DNA from: CBFCZU01 sp965602635
GTDB taxonomy: Bacteria > Planctomycetota > Phycisphaerae > SM23-33
Direction: 5' to 3'
Assembly (NCBI GenBank): GCA_965602635.1
Contig: CBFCZU010000182.1
Location: forward strand, 1 to 8,628
DNA: 8,628 bases
The notes under the pieces were generated by a model, which saw only the letters and a program-made list of their open reading frames with translations, ran no database searches and was not told the DNA's origin. Shown here in pieces: positions 1 to 6,663 of the stretch; position 1 is the stretch's first letter; every line of letters starts with the position of its first letter. Position numbers and translations under genes: made by a program.

Positions 1-1517
1 TCTCGCCCGAAGAGCCTCTTCATCTCAGCGGGGATGTCCTCACTTCGCAGCGGCCCGTCGATCTTACCGGCGGTTGACATGATGAACGTCGCCGAGTTCC
101 GCCAGTTCAGCCCGCCGTGGGTCGAGACCATCGACACCATCCCGGCGAAGAAGCCCGAGCCGTTGTGGAAGCGGTCGTCCAGGCTGACGATCACGTCCGG
201 GACGTTCTCGGCCAGGGCGAAGTGGGCCCGCCACAGGCGGTACAGGGCGTCGGGGTATTCGTGCTTGCCGTCGGCGGTGAGCTTGAGCAGGCTTCGCCCG
301 CTGACCTTGCCTTTGGCCAGGGCGGCGAGCTTGAGCGGGTCGCCCTCGATCGGCTTGTACTCGAACATCTTCCCGTCGGTGGAGCGGATGGCGGCCTTGC
401 CGTCGCGGCCACAGACGACGACCTCGTCGCCCTGGGCGTAGCTGGTGAGCGTCACGGCCTCGCAGCCCAGCAGGTCGTCGGCCAGCTTGGCGGGCTGGCG
501 GGTGTTCATGGCCACGGCGGTGACCAGCCCGAACTTGACCATGGCCACGTCCTCGTCCCGCCGCAGCCGCGTGACGATCCGGTAGCCCTTGCCTTGCAGG
601 TACTCCTCCAGCTTGACCGGCTTGCAGGGCACGTTGGTCTGCCCGTGGTCGGCGAAGAGTGTGAACTTCACCAGCCCGCCGGTCTCGTGGAGCACCTGGT
701 GGGTCATCCGCTCGACCTCCCGCAGGGCGTGGAGCTGGCCTTCCTTTCCGAGGCGCGAGCCCAGGCAGGCGCTGGAGACGAAGTAGGCGACCACCTCCTG
801 TTTTTCGCGCTTGCTCCAGATTCGCCTGGCGGCGGCGAGCTCCTTGGCGAAGTATGCCTTGGGTCGCAGGTACGCCAGGCCGTCGTCGAGCGTCGAGGCG
901 CGGTAGTCGATGATCCTGACGAACGGCTCGTTCTTGCCGGCCAGGTAATCGCCCGTCCCGCCGACGAGCGAGCCGGCGCGGCGGTCGTAGTAGCGTGCCT
1001 CGAAGCCCGTGCAGGGCATGTAGGCGAGGGCGTCCTCCATGGCCAGGTCGGTCATGACGGGGTAGGGCGGGATGACCACCGCCGGCGGGTGGAAGATGCG
1101 CAGATGCCCGGCGTCGTAGAACTCCTTGAGCACGTCGAAGGGGATTCCGTCGAGCACGATCACCAGGTGGCGGGAGAGGCGCGGGTCGATCGCGTCGAGG
1201 TGGACGACCCGGTCGCCCTTGCCGTCGGCGTTGTCGTCGTAGGCGATGCGGTCGATTCTCCCGGCCTTGTCCGCCAGGCAGAAGAAATCGGCCTTGCCGT
1301 CGCCGTCGGTGTCGTAGTCTGTCCGCTCGGCGGTGGCGGCCAGCGGCTCGGCGGGAAAGTTGCCGCCCGACCCGCAGCCGGGGGCAAGGAACCAGAGTAT
1401 GGGCAGTGCCATCAGCGTCCACGCCTTCCGTAGTCTTGGCCGCTCGCGGGCGGGCCGGCAACAGCCAGTTTCACTCTCAGCCGCTCCGAGCTGGCCGGAC
1501 GGTCTTGCGAGATTCAT
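1..1517 (-). CDS. Alkaline-phosphatase-superfamily phosphodiesterase-like exported protein, 3'-truncated by window edge
   Basis: 505 codons are visible and the frame stays open to the left edge, so the C-terminus is missing. The ATG at 1517 is chosen because GGGAG lies 8 nt upstream. A basic stretch (RPRLRK, residues 26-31) is followed by a hydrophobic segment (33-47) ending in APGC (C48), suggesting a lipoprotein or exported protein, although the lipobox is imperfect and the n-region is long. Two calcium-loop-like stretches follow: DTDGDGKAD (69-77) and DDNADGKGD (94-102). The fold signature of type I phosphodiesterases is recognisable: VIVLDG (D123, first metal ligand), PYPVMT (T156, candidate nucleophile), FADHG (D290, H291) and a late STHGG (H467). 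The place where the family has D-x3-H, as in GTDxxGH, reads SSACLGS (248-254), so two ligands appear absent. Substrate is unknown. It is divergently transcribed from the dehydrogenase. The family call is fairly secure; catalytic activity is not. Confidence 0.75.
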   Translation of the reverse strand, partial: MNLARPSGQLGAAESETGCCRPARERPRLRKAWTLMALPILWFLAPGCGSGGNFPAEPLAATAERTDYDTDGDGKADFFCLADKAGRIDRIAYDDNADGKGDRVVHLDAIDPRLSRHLVIVLDGIPFDVLKEFYDAGHLRIFHPPAVVIPPYPVMTDLAMEDALAYMPCTGFEARYYDRRAGSLVGGTGDYLAGKNEPFVRIIDYRASTLDDGLAYLRPKAYFAKELAAARRIWSKREKQEVVAYFVSSACLGSRLGKEGQLHALREVERMTHQVLHETGGLVKFTLFADHGQTNVPCKPVKLEEYLQGKGYRIVTRLRRDEDVAMVKFGLVTAVAMNTRQPAKLADDLLGCEAVTLTSYAQGDEVVVCGRDGKAAIRSTDGKMFEYKPIEGDPLKLAALAKGKVSGRSLLKLTADGKHEYPDALYRLWRAHFALAENVPDVIVSLDDRFHNGSGFFAGMVSMVSTHGGLNWRNSATFIMSTAGKIDGPLRSEDIPAEMKRLFGR

Positions 1518-1525
1518 GGCATGGG

Positions 1526-1530
1526 CTCCC
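1526..1530 (-). promoter_or_regulatory. Shine-Dalgarno deciding the start at 1517
   Basis: GGGAG on the minus strand sits 8 nt before the ATG at 1517. The next in-frame ATG (1412) would give a signal sequence with no positive charge before the hydrophobic core. An out-of-frame ATG at 1522 meets a stop after two codons. This supports 1517 as the start. Confidence 0.55.
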
Positions 1531-1611
1531 GTTGCATCTGTCCCGGCAGGTTACCCCTACGGCGGGCGCCCCGGAAAATCAACTTCTATCCCAGCCGGCT
1601 CGAGTGTATTT

Positions 1612-2880
1612 ATGTCCGTCGTGAAGGCCCTGTTCTATGGCGTCAATCCGGTGGGCTGGGCGACGTGCTGGTGGCTGAAGCGCCTCTGGCGCGGCTGCCT
1701 GCTCAGCCGGCTCAACGGGCTGGCGCTGCGCGAGATCGACCCGCCGGCGCCGCGGGGGGACGACTGGGTCCGCCTCCGCACGCTGCTCGGGGGGATTTGC
1801 GGGTCGGACCTGGCGGTCATCAATCAGCGCCAGCCGCCGAACTCGTTCCTCCAGTCCTTCACCACGCTGCCGGCGGTGATGGGCCACGAGAACGTCGCCG
1901 TGGTCGAGCAGGTCGGCTCGGGCGTCGATGCCCAGTGGCTCGGCAAGCGCGTGTGCGTGGACCCCGCCCTGCCCTGCGAGGCGCGGGGGATCGAGCCGCC
2001 GTGCCGACCTTGCCGGGAGGGGCTGTTCGGCGCCTGCGAGAGCTTCGGCGCCGACGGCGACGGGCGGGCGCACCTGCCCCCCGGCACGTCGCTTGGATAC
2101 TGCGCGGCCGTGGGGGGGTCGTGGAGCGAGTCCTTTGTCGCCCACGTCTCGCAGCTCGTGGAGGCGCCGCCGGAGCTGACCGACGAGCAGGCCCTGCTCA
2201 CCGACGCGCTGGCGTGCAGCCTTCATGCGGCGCTGCGCGCCGACCTGTCGGGCGCGGGGAGCGTGCTGGTCTACGGGGCGGGCGTCCTCGGGCTGGGCAT
2301 CGTCTGGGCCCTTCGGGCCATCGGCTTCGACGGGAAGATAGAGGTCATCGCCCGTTACCGGCACCAGCAGGCCCTCGCCGCGAGCCTGGGTGCCGACGAG
2401 GTGCTCGACCTGCCGGCCGGGCGACGCGAGCAGTTCGAGCTGATCGCCGCCCGCACCGGCGCCCGGCTGACCCGGGCCAGGTTCGGCAACTACATGCTCT
2501 CGGGCGGATACGACGTGGTATTCGAGTGCGTGGGCCGCAGCGAGACGATCGCCAACGCGCTCAAGTGGGCCCGCGCCCGCGGGCAGGTCGTGCTGGTGAG
2601 CACCGGGCACGGGCGCGACTCCGACCTGACGCCGGTGTGGTTCGGCGAGCTGAACGTCGTCGGCGCCTACGGGCGCGGCATTGAGGACCTCCGCGGGCGG
2701 AAGGAGCGCACCTACCGGCTCGTCCACGAGCTGATGGCCTCGGGCGGGGGCGAGACGAGGGCGCTGCTGACGCACACCTTCGAGCTGAGCGACTACAAGG
2801 CGGCGCTGACGACCGCGATGAACAAGGGCGCTCACGGCAGCGTCAAGGTGGCGTTCCGGTTCCCGCCGGCCGGCGGCTAG
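1612..2880 (+). CDS. Zinc-dependent medium-chain dehydrogenase (alcohol/threonine/glucose dehydrogenase-like)
   Basis: 422 residues. Members of this superfamily oxidise an alcohol or sugar hydroxyl with NAD(P)+ in the cytoplasm. The catalytic zinc site is visible as GGICGSD (C63) and GHE (H92, E93). A structural-zinc lobe is formed by C122, C131, C134 and C142, with C-x8-C-x2-C-x7-C spacing instead of the usual C-x2-C-x2-C-x7-C. The Rossmann nucleotide loop is YGAGVLGLG (221-229), followed by a basic second strand (VIARYRHQ) that could suit NADP; this last point is inference. The N-terminus has a Trp-rich insert (WATCWWLKRLW, 16-26) before the normal start of the GroES-like fold. The ATG at 1612 is the natural domain start although only a weak GAG lies 7 nt upstream; open frame further upstream overlaps the divergent gene and is not family-like. 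The next gene follows 18 bp after the stop, so the two are probably co-transcribed. Substrate cannot be read from sequence. Confidence 0.9.
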   Translation: MSVVKALFYGVNPVGWATCWWLKRLWRGCLLSRLNGLALREIDPPAPRGDDWVRLRTLLGGICGSDLAVINQRQPPNSFLQSFTTLPAVMGHENVAVVEQVGSGVDAQWLGKRVCVDPALPCEARGIEPPCRPCREGLFGACESFGADGDGRAHLPPGTSLGYCAAVGGSWSESFVAHVSQLVEAPPELTDEQALLTDALACSLHAALRADLSGAGSVLVYGAGVLGLGIVWALRAIGFDGKIEVIARYRHQQALAASLGADEVLDLPAGRREQFELIAARTGARLTRARFGNYMLSGGYDVVFECVGRSETIANALKWARARGQVVLVSTGHGRDSDLTPVWFGELNVVGAYGRGIEDLRGRKERTYRLVHELMASGGGETRALLTHTFELSDYKAALTTAMNKGAHGSVKVAFRFPPAGG

Positions 2881-2898
2881 GCGGATGAGGTCAGCGGC

Positions 2899-3999
2899 AT
2901 GAACAGCGGCGAGAGAATGCTGGCGGCGATCCGCGGCGAGCCGGTCGATCGGATGCCCTTCTCCACGTATAACTGCCACGGCTTCGGCTGGGGCAGCCAC
3001 GCGCGGGAGGCGGCCTACCGGCCAATCCTCGATGCCATCGCCCGCACCGGCGCCGGTGTGCTGTGCAAGGTCTCCGCCGTCGCGAGCGGCGGGCTGCCCG
3101 CCTCGGAGATAACCGAGACGCTCGAGGGCGGCGACCGGGTGACCACGGCGGTGCTGCGGACGCCCGCCGGGGCGCTGCGCAGGGTCCTCCGCAAGCCGCC
3201 GGGCCAGCCCGCCCGCCACACCGAGGCCTACATCAAGACCGACCGCGACATCGAACGCTTCGCCTCGCTCGAGGCAGAGCCCATCCGGTGGGACGTCCGC
3301 GAGCTGCTCACCCGCTGCAAGGAGATCGGCCCGGCGGGGGTGGCATACCTCGACTACGATGACCCGCTCGCCAGCGCGGTGGGCCTCTTCGAGCAGGAGG
3401 ACGTCCTGATCCGCCTCCAGACCGACCCGGGGCCGGTGCTGGACCTCATGGATCGGGCGTTCAAGCGCATCCGCCAGGGGCTTCTCGCCCTGCTCGAGGT
3501 GCTGCCGCGCGGGGGGAACATCTGCTTCTACACCTGCGGGCCGGAGTACGCCACGCCGCCGCTGATGCCGCCGGCGCTCTTTGGGCGGCTCGTCACGCCG
3601 TACCACCGCGAGCTGGTGGGGCTGATCCACGAGCACGGCTTCCCGGCCTCGATGCACTGTCACGGCCGGATCCGCCAGGCGATCGGCGAGGTGTTCCGCT
3701 GCGGCTTCGACGTGCTCGAGCCGATCGAGCCGCCCCCGCAGGGCGACATCGACCTTGCCGGCCTGCGCGCCGCGGTGGGTGAGAAGCTGGCCCTGATGGG
3801 CTACGTGCAGGACCAGGACCTCCACACCGCCACGCCGGAGCGGATCGGCAGCCACGTCGCCGGCATCGTGGAGGTGATAGGGCGTGGGAGCCGGTTCATC
3901 GCCACGCCGACGTGCACGCCGTTCCAGTTCCCCCCCACGCAGCAGTACGTGGCGAACTACGTGGCGTACCTCGAATCGGCCTCCGAGCTTGGCGCGTGA
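2899..3999 (+). CDS. Uroporphyrinogen decarboxylase-like protein (UroD/MtaA superfamily, probable methyltransferase rather than HemE)
   Basis: 366 residues, within the normal size range for UroD-fold proteins. The start has GAGGT 7 nt upstream. The N-terminal RMLAAIRGEPVDRMPF (6-21) is the usual opening of the superfamily. The central GPEYATPP (214-221) matches the region that reads GPxxSP-like in relatives. The motif that is H-x-C-G in MtaA/CmuA-type methyltransferases, where it binds zinc, is here HCHG (253-256), with a later conserved Cys in PTCTPF (C339). The Arg-rich substrate loop typical of true HemE (RQAGR-like near the N-terminus) is not seen, so a role in haem synthesis is unlikely. 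Related proteins transfer methyl groups between corrinoid proteins and thiols or act in demethylation; no corrinoid protein gene lies nearby, so the acceptor is unknown. Pairing with the upstream dehydrogenase suggests a shared catabolic step, which is inference. Confidence 0.85.
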   Translation: MNSGERMLAAIRGEPVDRMPFSTYNCHGFGWGSHAREAAYRPILDAIARTGAGVLCKVSAVASGGLPASEITETLEGGDRVTTAVLRTPAGALRRVLRKPPGQPARHTEAYIKTDRDIERFASLEAEPIRWDVRELLTRCKEIGPAGVAYLDYDDPLASAVGLFEQEDVLIRLQTDPGPVLDLMDRAFKRIRQGLLALLEVLPRGGNICFYTCGPEYATPPLMPPALFGRLVTPYHRELVGLIHEHGFPASMHCHGRIRQAIGEVFRCGFDVLEPIEPPPQGDIDLAGLRAAVGEKLALMGYVQDQDLHTATPERIGSHVAGIVEVIGRGSRFIATPTCTPFQFPPTQQYVANYVAYLESASELGA

Positions 4000-4017
4000 C
4001 GGCTCTTGGGGCATACT
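3989..4017 (+). promoter_or_regulatory. Candidate sigma70-like promoter for purE
   Basis: TTGGCG (3989-3994) is separated by 17 nt from CATACT (4012-4017), 8 of 12 matches to the consensus hexamers. It overlaps the last codons of the preceding gene and would give a leader of about 20 nt before the purE start, containing its GAGGG ribosome site. This is pattern matching only; the sigma factor preference of the host is unknown. Confidence 0.35.
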
Positions 4018-4045
4018 GGAGCGACTTTCCATTACGAGGGACGAC

Positions 4046-4558
4046 ATGAGCAAGACCGACCCGCAGGTGGCCGTGGTGATGGGCTCCGACAGCGACCTGG
4101 GCACGATGCAGCGCTGCCTCGACGGGCTGGCGGAATTGGGCATCGGCTGCGAGGTGCGAATCCTCAGCGCCCACCGGACGCCGGATGCGGTGGACGAGTT
4201 CGCCGCCGAGCTTGCGGCGCGCGGGGTCAAGCTTGTCATCGCGGCCGCGGGGATGAGCGCCGCGCTGGCCGGGGCAATCGCCGCCCGCACGACGCTGCCG
4301 GTGATCGGCGTGGCCATCGCCTCGGGGCCGATGCAGGGCATCGACGCCCTGATGTCCACCGTGCAGATGCCGCCGGGCGTGCCCGTCGGGTGCGTCGGTG
4401 TCGGCGAGGCCGGCGCCGCCAACGCGGCCGTGTACGCCGCCGAGATCCTCGCCCTGGCCGATCCGGAAATGGCACAGCGCCTGGCCGAGGACAAGCGCCT
4501 CCAGGCCGAGAAGACCCTCAAGAAGGACGCCAAGCTCCGCGACCAGACCGGGCGCTGA
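4046..4558 (+). CDS. purE: 5-(carboxyamino)imidazole ribonucleotide mutase PurE
   Basis: 170 residues, typical for PurE. The enzyme converts N5-CAIR to CAIR in de novo purine synthesis in the cytoplasm and normally works with PurK, which is not in this window. Visible family signatures are MGSDSD (12-17, phosphate and ribose binding), SAHRTP (41-46, with the catalytic His at H43), GVAIASGPMQGIDAL, the block STVQMPPGVPVG (104-115) and GEAGAANAA (120-128). The overall pattern is class I. The stretch that reads AAHLPGM in E. coli is SAALAGA here (71-77), so the His equivalent to E. coli H75 is Ala. The start at 4046 has GAGGG 5 nt upstream; upstream in-frame codons overlap the UroD-like gene and do not look like PurE. 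The gap of 46 bp to the previous gene contains the probable promoter's -10 region, so purE may be transcribed separately or by read-through. Confidence 0.95.
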   Translation: MSKTDPQVAVVMGSDSDLGTMQRCLDGLAELGIGCEVRILSAHRTPDAVDEFAAELAARGVKLVIAAAGMSAALAGAIAARTTLPVIGVAIASGPMQGIDALMSTVQMPPGVPVGCVGVGEAGAANAAVYAAEILALADPEMAQRLAEDKRLQAEKTLKKDAKLRDQTGR

Positions 4559-4677
4559 GTGGTAGCGCCTGGCTGCGCGTGCCCGGGGCGGCGCCGGCCG
4601 GGGGATTCCCGAATTGTATTGCCCGCTCGCGGCCGGACCGCTAGCGTATCGCCCATCTCGGAAAGGGTTCGATCTTG

Positions 4678-5625
4678 ATGAGTCGGCCGATCAAAGGCAC
4701 CGTCGCGGCGGTGCTCCTCGTGTGCGCGGCGATGCCGGCCGGCTGTGCCAGGTTCAGGGTCGCCCCCCCCCACGCCGCCGTCGCCGCTCCCGAGACGATC
4801 AGCATTCACCAACTGGCCGTCCGGCTGAACCTGCGTGTCGTCCGAGCCGGCGCCGCGAGCGCCTCGCTGCGGAACAAGGCCAACTCGGTCACGCTCTTTG
4901 CCGACCCCGGCGGCGGGGCGTTCGTCAACGGGCGCCAGGTCCCCGGCGGGGGGGCGATCGCCGATGCCGACGGGGCCGTGTTGGTCCCGGTCTCGCTGGC
5001 AGGGGCGATCGCCTCGGCGCTCAGGCCGGTGCCGCCTCGTCCGCGGCCGGCGCGACTCCGTCGGCGCCCGGTCGAGCCCGAGCCGCCGAAGTCCGTGGTG
5101 GTGATCGACCCCGGGCACGGCGGCAAGGACCCCGGCATGGTCACCGTCAACGGCATCCTCGAAAAGCGCGTCGTGTTGCACATCGCCCGGGCCGTCCGCC
5201 AGCGACTCGTGGCTGCCGGCGTGGCCGTGGTGATGACCCGCGCCGACGATCGGTTCATCGAGCTCGAAGAGCGGGTGCGGATCGCCAACCGCGCCGGCGC
5301 CGACCTCTTCGTTTCCATCCACGCCGACTCGGCCCCCAACCGCTCCGCCCGAGGTCACACGATCTACGTGGCCCGCGCCGCATCGGGCGAGTCTCTCGCC
5401 GCCGCCGACAAGATCGACGCCCGCCTGGCCGGCATGGGCGTGCACTCGCGCGGCGTGCGCCGGGCCAACTTCCGCGTGCTGGTCAAGACCACATGCCCGG
5501 CCGTGCTCGTCGAAGTCGGCTACCTCTCCAACCGCGCCGAGGCCCGCAAGCTCGCATCCTCCAGCTACCGGTCGAGCATCGCCGATGCCGTCGCCGCCGG
5601 CGTGCTCGCCTTCCTCGGCAGGTAG
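4678..5625 (+). CDS. N-acetylmuramoyl-L-alanine amidase (Amidase_3) with N-terminal signal and stalk domain
   Basis: 315 residues. The enzyme cleaves the amide bond between muramic acid and the peptide stem of peptidoglycan, outside the cytoplasmic membrane. A signal segment (residues 7-22) ends at AGC (C23), so it may be a lipoprotein, though Pro at -3 is unusual. Residues 41-115 look like a copper-amine-oxidase-N-type or AMIN-like beta domain (VNGRQVPG at 83-90, VLVPVSLAGAI at 101-111). A Pro/Arg-rich linker (118-137) joins it to the Amidase_3 domain (138-315). All zinc and catalytic residues are visible: DPGHGG (H147), ILEKR (E162), VSIHAD (H215) and VEVGYLSN (E279). The start could equally be the TTG at 4675, because AAAGGG (4662-4667) lies 7 nt from TTG and 10 nt from ATG; ATG is preferred. 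The 119-bp upstream gap suggests its own promoter. Likely roles are septal splitting or wall turnover. Confidence 0.92.
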   Translation: MSRPIKGTVAAVLLVCAAMPAGCARFRVAPPHAAVAAPETISIHQLAVRLNLRVVRAGAASASLRNKANSVTLFADPGGGAFVNGRQVPGGGAIADADGAVLVPVSLAGAIASALRPVPPRPRPARLRRRPVEPEPPKSVVVIDPGHGGKDPGMVTVNGILEKRVVLHIARAVRQRLVAAGVAVVMTRADDRFIELEERVRIANRAGADLFVSIHADSAPNRSARGHTIYVARAASGESLAAADKIDARLAGMGVHSRGVRRANFRVLVKTTCPAVLVEVGYLSNRAEARKLASSSYRSSIADAVAAGVLAFLGR

Positions 5626-5781
5626 CCGCCGGCACCTCTGCCCGCAGCGCACTCCCCGTTGTTTGCCGCCGGGCGGATTGAATTGTACGGTTTCTTCAGA
5701 GCGGACCGGTGGCGGGAACGAGCCGGTCCACCCGCGAGTGCCGTCCGCCGGCGCTACCGACGGGCCCAAGCACCGGAATCT

Positions 5782-5787
5782 GGAGGG
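5782..5787 (+). promoter_or_regulatory. Strong Shine-Dalgarno before tandem ATG start
   Basis: GGAGGG stands 3 nt before ATG 5791 and 6 nt before ATG 5794. The better spacing favours the second ATG of the downstream small gene. A ribosome site this strong is the main evidence that the short frame is translated. Confidence 0.5.
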
Positions 5788-5793
5788 ATCATG

Positions 5794-5979
5794 ATGCGGT
5801 ACCGGGTGCAGTATTGCGTGGCTCAGGAGCGCAAGACGGCGGAGATCGAGGCGGGCTCCCCTCAGGAGGCCGTGGTCAAGTTCCGCCATACACATGCCGA
5901 TCACGAGTCGCCTAGCGGCAAGCAGGCGGACATCGTCAGCGTATCGCCGGAGCCGACCTGCGACGAAGTGGCGTGGTGA
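5794..5979 (+). CDS. Small conserved-looking hypothetical protein
   Basis: 61 residues, starting MRYRVQYCVAQERK and ending CDEVAW. I do not recognise a named family. The layout suggests two beta strands (RYRVQYCV, KTAEIEA), a helix (SPQEAVVKFRHTHA) and a final strand (DIVSVSPEP), a compact beta-beta-alpha-beta domain of cytoplasmic type with no signal or membrane segment. Two Cys (C8, C57) and three His are present but not in a clear metal motif. It follows the amidase after 168 bp and has a strong GGAGGG ribosome site. An adjacent ATG at 5791 would add one Met. It converges on the metG operon, with only 91 bp between the two stops. Codon use resembles the neighbours. Existence as a gene is likely; function is unknown. 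Confidence 0.6.
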   Translation: MRYRVQYCVAQERKTAEIEAGSPQEAVVKFRHTHADHESPSGKQADIVSVSPEPTCDEVAW

Positions 5980-6070
5980 AAACGCCGCGCCCGATTGCCG
6001 CGCGCGATTAGCCAGCACGGATGATCCCCGTTTCAAAATGAGCTGCCCCCCCGCGGCCGCGAACCCTCGA

Positions 6071-6259
6071 CTACGGCGCCCCAAGGATCAGGCACGCCAC
6101 CAGGAAGCTGACGAGGCCGACGAAGACCGCCGCCAGCACGACGTACTTCCACGCCGGCGTCTTGGCGCTGCGGTCCGGGATGCCGTCAACAACGTCAACC
6201 GGCTCGGTCACAGCCGGCTGGCGGGCTTGAGCGTCGCGCTGCTCCCTGCGGCGGGACAT
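6071..6259 (-). CDS. Small single-pass membrane protein
   Basis: 62 residues. A basic, hydrophilic head (MSRRREQRDAQARQ, then a stretch containing VDVVDGIPD) is followed by one strong membrane helix at about residues 38-60 (YVVLAAVFVGLVSFLVAC) and ends GAP. The positive N-terminal side predicts cytoplasmic head and extracytoplasmic C-terminus, resembling a tail-anchored or signal-anchor peptide. The start is supported by AGGAG 5 nt upstream, which overlaps the last codons of the preceding gene, whose stop lies only 2 nt before this ATG. That spacing implies translational coupling and membership of the metG operon. No family is recognised. The frame continues open upstream of the chosen ATG but overlaps the Minf_1886-like gene in another frame, so the longer version is rejected. 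Confidence 0.6.
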   Translation of the reverse strand: MSRRREQRDAQARQPAVTEPVDVVDGIPDRSAKTPAWKYVVLAAVFVGLVSFLVACLILGAP

Positions 6260-6261
6260 CA

Positions 6262-6663
6262 CTACTCCTGAAGCTCGAATATCTCCTCGGCTCCGAAGGC
6301 CTCGTCGAAGCCGTACACGTCGCGGAAGTCCTCGACGCTGTCCTGCTCGGTCTTCTGCATCAGGTCGTTCTCGACCAGCAGGTACACCATCTTGCCGAAG
6401 TCCAGCGTCTCGTGGATGTTCCACTTGTTCAGCACGGTGCGGGCGAGCATGCCCCAGCGATCCTTGCCCTCGTCGCGCAGGGCGTTGCAGAGCTGCCGCC
6501 CGGAGACGTGGTGGGGCTTGTCCTCGTCGGCCTCGGCGCTGTCGCCGTACACCTCCCCGACCGCCCGCGCCAGGCCCACTTGCAGGAAGGCGAAGGCGTC
6601 CGGCGGGTATCGCCCATCGGCCTGAATGACCTCGTAGAGTTTCTTTTCCGGTCTGTCGCTCAT
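6262..6663 (-). CDS. Minf_1886 family protein
   Basis: 133 residues. The sequence resembles the uncharacterised Minf_1886 family, which I recall mainly from planctomycetes, verrucomicrobia and relatives. Recognisable elements are KKLYEVIQADGRYPPDAFAF (7-26), the HHVSGRQL block (51-58), LARTVLNKWNIHETLDFG (73-90), MVYLLVENDLM (92-102) and an acidic C-terminal stretch EDFRDVYGFDEAF (111-123). There is no signal peptide or membrane helix, so it is probably cytoplasmic and mostly helical. Function is unknown. Its ATG overlaps the metG stop as ATGA (6660-6663), and GAGG lies 5 nt upstream inside the end of metG, so translation is probably coupled. The link to metG suggests a housekeeping role near translation, but that is inference from position. 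Family identity is from memory of conserved blocks and should be treated as likely. Confidence 0.8.
   Translation of the reverse strand: MSDRPEKKLYEVIQADGRYPPDAFAFLQVGLARAVGEVYGDSAEADEDKPHHVSGRQLCNALRDEGKDRWGMLARTVLNKWNIHETLDFGKMVYLLVENDLMQKTEQDSVEDFRDVYGFDEAFGAEEIFELQE

Noticed and set aside
117..1433. Long plus-strand open frame opposite the phosphodiesterase-like gene
   Set aside because: Its translation is Val/Gly/His/Asp-rich antisense-type sequence without motifs, whereas the minus strand encodes signal, metal and DHG motifs.
1333..1611. N-terminal extension of the dehydrogenase
   Set aside because: It overlaps the divergent gene, has no family similarity, and the dehydrogenase fold begins naturally at the ATG at 1612.
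2899..3999. True HemE uroporphyrinogen decarboxylase
   Set aside because: The Arg-rich substrate-binding loop of HemE is absent and the sequence follows the MtaA-like side of the superfamily.
5980..6070. Bidirectional terminator between the converging genes
   Set aside because: I looked for a GC hairpin with a T tract on either strand; only short imperfect stems and direct GCCGCGC repeats are present.
1579..6084. Very long open frame on the minus strand (about 1500 codons)
   Set aside because: It lies antisense to five plus-strand genes with clear family motifs, its translation is low-complexity Arg/Ala/Gly/Pro-rich, and it shows no domain. It is a by-product of high GC.
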